Shown: positions 56,669 to 64,000 of the stretch, one piece after another
How the letters are laid out: each line of letters starts with the position of its first letter
Position numbering within the stretch: the stretch's first letter is position 1
Assembly (NCBI GenBank): GCA_020747015.1
Contig: JAGTJM010000053.1
Coordinates: 124,001-188,000 of the forward strand
From: Pyrenochaeta sp. MPI-SDFR-AT-0127
Taxonomy: Eukaryota > Ascomycota > Dothideomycetes > Pleosporales > Cucurbitariaceae
Length of the DNA stretch: 64,000 nt
Direction: 5' to 3'
The notes under the pieces: generated by a model
Told to the model about the DNA's origin: nothing
What the model saw: only the letters and a program-made list of their open reading frames with translations
Database searches by the model: none
Translations under genes and position numbers: made by a program

Positions 56669-59600
56669 TCAACCGGCGCCTGCAGTACCAATCTGGGTAG
56701 GCTTTTGGAAGGCCGGTGAGCGATAGCTGTGCCGATGCGGTGACGCAGTCCGATGGCCGTCTCCTGAAGCTTGTGCTTCTCGACCAAATGGAGGGTTAGG
56801 AGAGCCTAGCACCGGGCTTTGTTGAGAATTGGGTGCTCCAACGGCCTGCCCGCCTGCTCCAGGGACTTGACGAACGGATGCCTCGCCAGCAAGGGCTTGT
56901 AGGTTGTTGTCTGCTTGCGTGATTTGAGGCGCGTTTCGTTGATCTTTTCTTGATGCCTTGCCACCTTGATTGCTGGGCGACGAGGCAGGCGCTGTGAGAG
57001 GGTTCTTGCCTCTCTGCTCCCATTGCCGCATAATCTCTTTGGCGCTCATATCGGACGCATTGTCGTCACTAAGCAGCTCCATGATCTCAGGTGGTACCTT
57101 GGTCGGGTTAGTTGATATCTCTCCATGAGTCCATTGCACTCATACCTCAGAAAACTCATCGTTGTTCTCGATAAGCTCGAAAACAACCCTGACTGCTCCT
57201 TGGTCTACGCTCTTCATTTCTTTGTCGTTGCTCTCGCGCAGAATGTTTGGTGCCATGACGGTAGCAATGTTCCAGGTATCCATCTTATTACCAGTTTCTT
57301 CATCGACGGTGTGGAAAGAGGAAACCCAGTTAAGGAAACAGAATAGCACCTCCATCGTGTCCCGGTGAGCTTTGGGCAGTAAGCACAGCACCAGGTGTAG
57401 TACTTTCTTCCTTTGCTCTTCATCTTCAAGATCTGTGTGCGTGAGTAAAGTGTCATTGAGAAGGCCAGCAATACTTACCATTCGCTGTCATAAACAGACG
57501 ATAGAGCTTTAGCGTCAAGACCGGTTCCGGCATAAGTCGGAGGAAACGCTTGAGTAGATTGGCAAGAATGACTGGGTTCTTTGTGTTCAGATCGACTTGC
57601 TGTACGCCTTTGGCGTCAATCTCTTCTTCAAGCTCGCGCAGGGCTTTCAGATTTCCGTTCTTTCGGAACACGCCCTCTATGGACATGTCCATACTTCGCA
57701 TCGCGGTGATGCAATCTTGAAGCAAAGCGGGAACCTTCAGAGCACCCGGCCCAACGCCTTCCGTACATTCATCTCCATACTTTTCTACCAAGTACTCGAG
57801 GGGCTGCCGGAAGGTTGCTTTATCGGAAACTGGTTTTTCGACTCCTACGGTGTTCTTCTTTGGTTTGTTCTTGGCCTTGCCAAATCCAATCTTACCCCAG
57901 AAGTTGTTCTTCTTCGACTCAATAAGATCTAGCAACTCGCCCTGGTTGTACTGGTTGTCGTCAAGTAGAAGCCCTAATTGGAGCACAGCAAGTCCTTTCA
58001 GCTTGAAGTATTCAAGAGGCGAAAGCTCAGAAAAGAAGGTTCGTGGTCTGCCTTCCGTAATGTTCTGTAACTCCTGGCCTCCAGAGAAGTCGCGACGATG
58101 ACCATTGTGCAATCGGGGCTGATCTTGTCCGAGTAGCGCGCTACCACCGGCGCGGAACGCATTTGGGCGCTGCTCGCGCTGCTGCTCCATTGCAGCCATA
58201 CGCGCAATATCGTCTAGAGCAAGCGAATTTACAGCAAGAGTGGTATTGTCTGGGTCGTTTGACCCATCGCGCTCCTGAACGATTTGCATACCACCACGGA
58301 TGTTAGGATCTCCCCCAGCTTCGATGCCCTCTGGTCCGTCGATGATACGCGATGCGCGCGCACGCTTCATCGTGTTTGACAGATGCTTGTCCAGTCTCGT
58401 CGACCGCAAACGCTTGATGTCGGACATGGACTGCTCGTAGGCAGTGTTCCCACTTTGCTGACTTTCCGTGGTTGAGATGCCTCCGTAGGACTTTGAACGA
58501 GTATCCTGCCGTAGATGCGGCGGTTGAAGTTCGGATCCCTTGTCACCAAGGCGATGTCCTTGCGAGGAATCATAGCCGGTCAGGTTGGGATCATCTAGAA
58601 CTCATTAGTGGGACGAACGTAATCTCGGAAGCGGCTCCAGAAATCTGAGGAAGGGCGTCAAGATGAGTAGTGAGGACAAATAAAAGTTGTTGAGTAGAGC
58701 CCAACTTACCGGAAGTGTGAGGGACCGCACCACTGGAACGCAGTGTTGCCATGAGACGGGCGTGAGCAACATTGAGCAAATGTACGTATTGGCGCAGCTT
58801 CGTAATCTGCTGGAACCCACCCTCTGCGTCCGGCTGCGCCGCGGCACACGCAGGACAAAAGACCCTTTGCTTGCTCTTGCTCCAATATGCGTTTCGGACA
58901 TCGTTGCGCAGGTCAGCATTACAACCTCGACAGATCATACAGTTGTAGTTGAATGACATGTGGTTCAAGTGTAGGCATTTTTCTTCAACTTGGGCGTCGC
59001 ATATTGGACATGCGTCCGCCCATCGTGGAACAAGCAGTGCAGATTCGACTGCCTGGTCCCGCTGAGCCTCCTCTTCTAGTCTGGCATCGAGCGAATTAAC
59101 TTGGGTGAGGAAGTTTGTTAAACCGGTGGCGCTGCGTGTTTCGCGCTCGAGCTTCAGGGCACCTTGTAAGCAAATTCTTATGAGAAGCTTTAAATAGTGT
59201 GCCAACCCAGTGACCAGGGATAGGAGCTCTTGGGTGACGCCGAGGCGCCGAACACCGGTTCCCTGGGACTGGGTGAGGAGCGCGAAAAAAGCAACGACTT
59301 TCTTACAGAGCAACTTTGATTCGCGCGAATAGGTCAGGCCTTTTGGGACCCATCTGGCCAGCTGCGCGTCAAGTTCGTCAGCAGCGGCAAAGAGCAGCTC
59401 GACATGCACGATGAACTTTTTGGCTGCCATGACGCCATCAACGTATGCACCGTTGCTGACATGGAGCAACATGTCGGAAATGCAGGTCGCAGACTTTTCC
59501 TCAAAGGCTGAAAGCGTCTTCCAGATCCAGTTGACCTTTGCTTCGATTTCCTCTTCCTGCTGGCGCACAGTCTCGCGCACCTCGTCAGTCGCATCGCCAT

Positions 59601-60489
59601 CAGCCCCTTGCAGGCGCTCCATGATGGGCTGCCCCGTTGAATGCAGTCGAACATTCCAGTATTTGTGAATCATGTAACATTCTGGATGCCAATGCTGGTT
59701 CTGCCCATTGCGAAAGATTTCGACAAATTGTTTCAAAATTGATGTTTGGCAGCCATTGCATCGTTGTGCGAACTTGGTGGAATAATGGTAGTGGCAATAG
59801 ACGCTGCCTTCGTGCTCGTAGTAGCTGTCTGAGGCCCCGAACACGGTAGGACATACTGAGCAGGTAAAGTGTTCGATGTGGTATTTGCGATCCAGGGCTG
59901 TGATGTAGGACCCACGGAGGGCTTGGCCGCATTCGAAGCAAAGTAAGTCGAGCCGTCTGAAGTAATCGGTTTCACACAAAGGGTACTGGCCGGGAGGCTT
60001 GTCGGGAACAGGAAAGAACTTGGACGCTACAATTTTGCCGCAATCCTACACGCATGTTAGTACTGGTGGCCTCAATTATTTGGGGCTTGTCGAAAGGTGG
60101 GTAGAACAAGCAAATTGGCAGGTGAACACAGCAATGGCATGGCACATTCAATATCCGCTAGGCAATTGGACTTGCTCAAGCACCAAAGGAAGCGGGCGGC
60201 TTACGTGACAAGTAAAACACTCCAAATGATAGGTATCGCCCAAGGCTCGCACAAATTGGCCTGTCAAGCCCTCGCCACATTTCCCACATATCTTGCCACT
60301 GCGCTTCGGCTTGGGTGGTATGGGCAAGTTGTTCTGCTGATCTGGGTCGGTGGAGGATCTCGAGGGATAGTCTGAGCGGTCGCGCATGGCGAGATTGTGT
60401 GAGGACTGTGCCTCGTCTGTGAGTCGCCGCGAGAGGCCATTGTTGCGTGGGTCGTAGCCGTACTGCGGCTGGGGGCCCTGGCCGTCCAT
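56669..60489 (-). CDS. LRG1: LIM-domain Rho GTPase-activating protein (LRG1/Rga-like)
   Basis: Exons 60205-60489, 58710-60045, 57479-58594, 57146-57432 and 56669-57097 encode 1150 residues. LIM1 (C68-C122) and LIM2 (C131 onward) are adjacent, and a third zinc unit begins CNGCQTSILKQF. A further LIM (CPICDAQ, near 441-495) follows a helical stretch. The C-terminal RhoGAP domain starts near 820 with the arginine finger in EGVFRKNGNL (about R851) and continues ANLLKRFLRLMPEPVLT and NKMDTWNIATVMAPNIL. A Pro/Ser/Gln tail ends the protein. In yeast Lrg1 turns off Rho1 and so restrains glucan synthase; in Neurospora lrg-1 controls hyphal tip growth. The exon 2/3 junction is ambiguous: a nearer acceptor at 58645 would give a LIM-only protein. 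Divergent from RPB4. Confidence 0.9.
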
Positions 60490-61690
60490 TGGAGGCAGTC
60501 CCTCCGCCGGCGTGTGCTATGTGCAATTACGCCAGATTCTGCAATGGCGGGTCACCAAACAGGGCGTCAAGAGCTGGCGGGTGCAGTCGAGGGCGGGGAG
60601 GGGAGAGAGACGAAGGATATGTCAATGACACAGGACAGCGGCTCAAGATGCAAGTGATGTAGGGTTGCAAGGGTGGCAGCAGGGGTGCGTTGAGGTGGTG
60701 CTTCTACCCTTGCGAATTGCAGACGCCAGAGAGACGGTGAGGGGTTGGCAATGGCGCTGGTGCTGTGCGCGATGGAGCGCAGCAGCTGGCGACGTCTCGG
60801 GGCGGCGGGGAGGGTGTGGCTATGTACAGTCGGCGCGATGGTGGGCTCGACGACATGCGTTCGCGGCGGAGAAGCGGGAGCGGTGGCGGTAGTGTGAATA
60901 GCAGAGCGGGCAAGCTCTGGGGGGGTAGGGGAACGGGGACCCTTGGGGGGTAGCGCCGCTGAAACACGGCCAGGACAGGCGCTGGAGAAGAGAGTCTGGC
61001 AGATGGGACTACTGGCAACAGGGCAATTCGAGCGTGTAGCGGCGTGGCGAAAGACAGAGGACGGGCGGCAGGTATCGTGAGGTGTTTCTTGTTTGCAGCT
61101 TTGCGGCTGTGGTCCATGTTGGATGCTGTGTGCACTGCCAGGCTAGGCCGCTTTTGCCCAGCAACTCCAAATTGGCGCTTTCCCGCTAATTGCGATCCAC
61201 CACAGGCGGTACGCTGACAGCAGCGCAGAGCATCCGAGCTTGAGACCCTTTGGAGCTTATTTTAGCTGCTATGGAGCAGACTACGCTGGTAGAGCAAAGC
61301 ATAATAATTAATGCCAACGACGGCGACATTTGTGCCTCTGCCAGGCCCTCGACAGTGGGGTGGCCTGCCATGGCTGTGCTCTGCTCGGCTCGCCACACAC
61401 ACACACACACGCACACACGCGCGCACACAGAGACTGGCATCTTTTGCACAAATGCTGCATGGACACATGGCAGAGCGAGCCATGTAAGTGGCCTCGCATG
61501 CATATCTGCTTGCCAAAACCCCAGACAGTAGACGTCAGCCGGCGGGGCATTTTTGCTGTGAGCTAGCGCCGTTCGAGGTACAAGGGGCTTGGCAGTCGAG
61601 TTTCAATTACGGACTACTGACTGGCGCCACTGTGCCCAGCAAAGTTCCCACCCCAAGGCTCCTTGTCATCGCCTACAACACAAAGACACT
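60490..61690. promoter_or_regulatory. 1.2-kb divergent promoter between LRG1-like and RPB4 genes
   Basis: It separates the two start codons and is GC-rich, with a G-rich stretch around 60895-60950. It contains the CA microsatellite listed separately. Long frames here are shadows of GC-rich sequence. Confidence 0.5.
61393..61430. repeat. CA/CG dinucleotide microsatellite
   Basis: An almost uninterrupted alternating purine-pyrimidine run, CACACACA with a few CG steps. It can form left-handed DNA and is likely polymorphic. It lies about 260 bp before the RPB4 ATG. Confidence 0.9.
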
Positions 61691-62377
61691 ATGGATGGAG
61701 ACGGGGAGAGCACATCGCGACAGGCGCCCGCGCCGCAGATTTTCAAGGCCCCAAGGCTAGTCTCGCGCCCCAAGCCGCTGGCACAGCAGGAGGAGGAGAT
61801 GGGCAACGAGATCAAGCTGGGCGACTTTGAGGATGTGCATGCCCTGTCTGTGTCTGAGGCGCGGGCTGTCGTCACAGCTGTCCACGAGGCACGGAAGAAG
61901 AAGGACCCAGAGAACAACCCACTGCGAGACAGGATCTACAACGACAGCTCGTACGTCAAGGCAAAACATGGAGGGGAAGCGCGGCAAGAATAGCTGTTGA
62001 CACGGCGCAGAACCATCACGCACTTCCTAGACTACCTCGAGAACTTTGCACGATACAAAGAGGAAGAGAGTCTGCACTCCATCGCCGCCCTCTTCGACAC
62101 CCACCCCGAGCTCTCCACCGTCGAAAAGGCCCTCTTAGGTACATGATGAGCAGGTAGCTCACGAGCAAAGGGAGCTGACAGATGGTGCAGGGACCCTGAC
62201 GCCCGAGACTGCCGACGAGGCCACGACGCTCATTCCCTCGCTGCACGGCAAGCTGCACACAGATGAGCTCCAGCCCATTCTGGACGAATTGAACAAAATG
62301 CGTGAGTGGGAGAAGATTGACAAGCCGGGCTCGAGCATGTAAAGCTGACTTCTCGGACAGAGGATCGCCACATATAG
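61691..62377 (+). CDS. RPB4: RNA polymerase II subunit Rpb4
   Basis: Four exons (61691-61950, 62011-62138, 62191-62301, 62361-62377) encode 171 residues; the last exon has only 17 nt. After a Gln/Pro-rich leader the core reads KLGDFEDVHALSVSEARAVV, then HFLDYLENFARYKEEESLHSIAALF, and the HRDC-like helices STVEKALLGTLTPETADEATTLIPSL and LQPILDELNKM. This is the Rpb4/RPC9 fold that pairs with Rpb7 as the stalk of polymerase II, with roles in initiation, stress transcription and mRNA decay. Yeast Rpb4 is longer, and the fission yeast and human forms are near 135-142 residues. The short last exon (QDRHI) follows from a GTGAGT donor and GGACAG acceptor. Confidence 0.88.
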
Positions 62378-64000
62378 AACCCTCCTGGTCCGTTTGGCCC
62401 GCAACATGGGCACCACCGATCAGATACCGATTGAATGCCAGTTGAATACCGGCCTTGTGCACGGTGCATTCGAACAAGTCCCGTCCGAGGCTTGCGCACA
62501 TTGACGCATGTGGGTAGCAAAGGACCAGCGATTGCTTGAGTAGAAGCCTTCCAGGACCATGGTTTATCGGCCTGGCGTAAGTGCATAGATCGGCGCTCCT
62601 TGGCATTTCGCGATACCATATCATAGACACGTGAGGCAGGAAAGTACTGACAGTTTACTCCTCACCGTTATTCATGCATGCATCTGTATGTTTGTTTTGC
62701 ACACTCTGTCCAACTGCCAATCAGTCCCAATCATACTGCCATATCTCGTTGTGTTTGCATTGCCCACCAGAACGGCAGTCGCGACCACAATTCTCATCAT
62801 GCACTTACCGTGTTTCGACACACCACAGCTTCGACATTGTCCCATCATGCGCTGCACTAATAAATAACATACAGCCAAAGCAACCCTTACAGCAGTATGG
62901 ACGCTATGGTACGGTCAGCGCAAGTCGTCTTGTATGTACAACTCCATGCTCTGCACGCTGCGGCTGGTGAGTGAGAACATTTACTTACTCTGCCCAGGAT
63001 CTTCATGTAAAACCTGCGTTACCCTCACCGAGACGGAGAACTGTGCACACTCCTACCCAAACAGTCTGTGCTCGTGCATATCAAACAACGGCATATCCGA
63101 TCCTCTCTTCGCTACTCTGAGCCGATGCCCCATGACTTTCCCTGGCCCACTGTAGCATATTCACACGGGGTAGCTCGACACTGCCTGTGCGTTCCCCATG
63201 GATCTGGTTTTCGTAGACCGGTCACTGCTCGCAACAATCGTGACCCACTGTAATGGCTCGGTCATGTCCGCGCAGGGGCCGCTACCCAAGGTCTCCGCTT
63301 CTCCATCAGTCATCGTCAAATATCATCTTGCGACAATTTGTATGAATGGCTCGTCGGCGGCTTTTCCATCACCTCAGTCCCTTTTGCATACACAATTGCT
63401 CCGAGACGCTCGCTCTCGTTACGCCTCGCTCTAGTTTCCTCAAGTTACAATGTTGGTCTAGAACTTCGTTTGTTTTGTGTAAGCTCCATGAGAAATTGTT
63501 CGTCACGAGTGTCCTTGGCGTCCTTCCACGGCTCCACAGATGTTGTGGTCCTTCGAGCACTCAAGGGCTCCTACTCGGACAAGTTTGGCCCAAAGGTGCT
63601 AAGGCGTGAAGCTCGCATCAGGCTCGATATTCATACCCCAGAGGTACGGCACTCGGACAAGCTTGTACCATATGCCCATTGACTCCATCGCTCTGTGGAT
63701 CCTCCACTCTATCAACTCAACACAAGAACCACAGTTAATCGACATACCGTATGGTGGACTGTGGACTCAGAGAAGCTCCACAAGTATGTATCGAACAGCC
63801 TTCTCCACACGCCGCGAGATGGTGCATAATCTGTGCTTTTGCCCTAAATCCTAATCACTCCTGGAAAAGTATGTGCGCAACTTTGCAGCCTTTTACACTA
63901 CCCATCTATAGGTCCGTATGTGTTTACCGTTGACGACATTCAGGTTGTCATATTTCATGCTAATCGGTGTATCAGGTTCACTCACCCTAGTTGCTAAATC
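62378..64000. other. Right-end region without a recognised gene
   Basis: About 1.6 kb. Plus-strand frames of up to 114 codons between 62631 and 63933 have no motif and stop often. It may hold a non-coding region or a gene whose body lies beyond the window. Confidence 0.35.

Noticed and set aside
62016..62630. 204-codon minus-strand frame
   Set aside because: Antisense to the RPB4 exons, which have clear family motifs and consistent splice phases.
1..64000. tRNA, rRNA, CRISPR arrays, transposon ends
   Set aside because: Looked for by eye; no B-box-like arm with a matching cloverleaf, no regular spaced repeats and no terminal repeats were found. A tRNA or repeat search program would be more sensitive.

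Overview
The window is nuclear DNA from a filamentous ascomycete (Pezizomycotina). Most genes are split by 41-80 nt GT-AG introns, several with CTAAY-type branch sites. The gene set is typical of that group: a CFEM/Pth11-type receptor, CBM18 proteins, a spherulin-4 protein, a fungal C2H2 transcription factor and an LRG1-type LIM-RhoGAP. I cannot fix the class from sequence alone. Gene models below were built by joining frames at splice sites, and the exon lengths were checked to keep frame.

The left 44 kb reads as a nearly complete nicotinate-catabolism (hxn-type) cluster, like the one described in Aspergillus nidulans. In order it holds an Old Yellow Enzyme (hxnT-like), a molybdenum purine/nicotinate hydroxylase (hxnS-like), a two-finger C2H2 activator (hxnR-like), a phenol-hydroxylase-type flavoprotein (hxnV-like), an amidase (hxnN-like), a NodB-fold cyclic-imidase/deacetylase-like protein (hxnM-like), a salicylate/6-hydroxynicotinate-type monooxygenase (hxnX-like), an SDR that may be hxnW, an MFS porter (hxnP/Z position) and a 2-oxoglutarate oxygenase (hxnY-like). 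Together these could hydroxylate the pyridine ring, reduce it, hydrolyse the cyclic imide and release ammonia.

Non-core genes sit among them. These are a roughly 1,277-residue coiled-coil protein with a HEPN-like RNxxxH motif, a CFEM GPCR-like receptor, a small DUF4267-like membrane protein, a P450 broken by one in-frame TGA, a CBM18/Ser-rich secreted protein and a spherulin-4 protein. A long stretch (27.2-30.7 kb) has no convincing gene.

The right 20 kb is a zinc alcohol dehydrogenase/enoyl-reductase-like gene, a decayed single-pass membrane protein gene, a LanC-like protein, a secreted tyrosinase and a trans-aconitate-methyltransferase-like gene. It ends in housekeeping genes: an RBR ubiquitin ligase, the LIM-RhoGAP and the Pol II subunit Rpb4, the last two divergent across a CA-repeat promoter.
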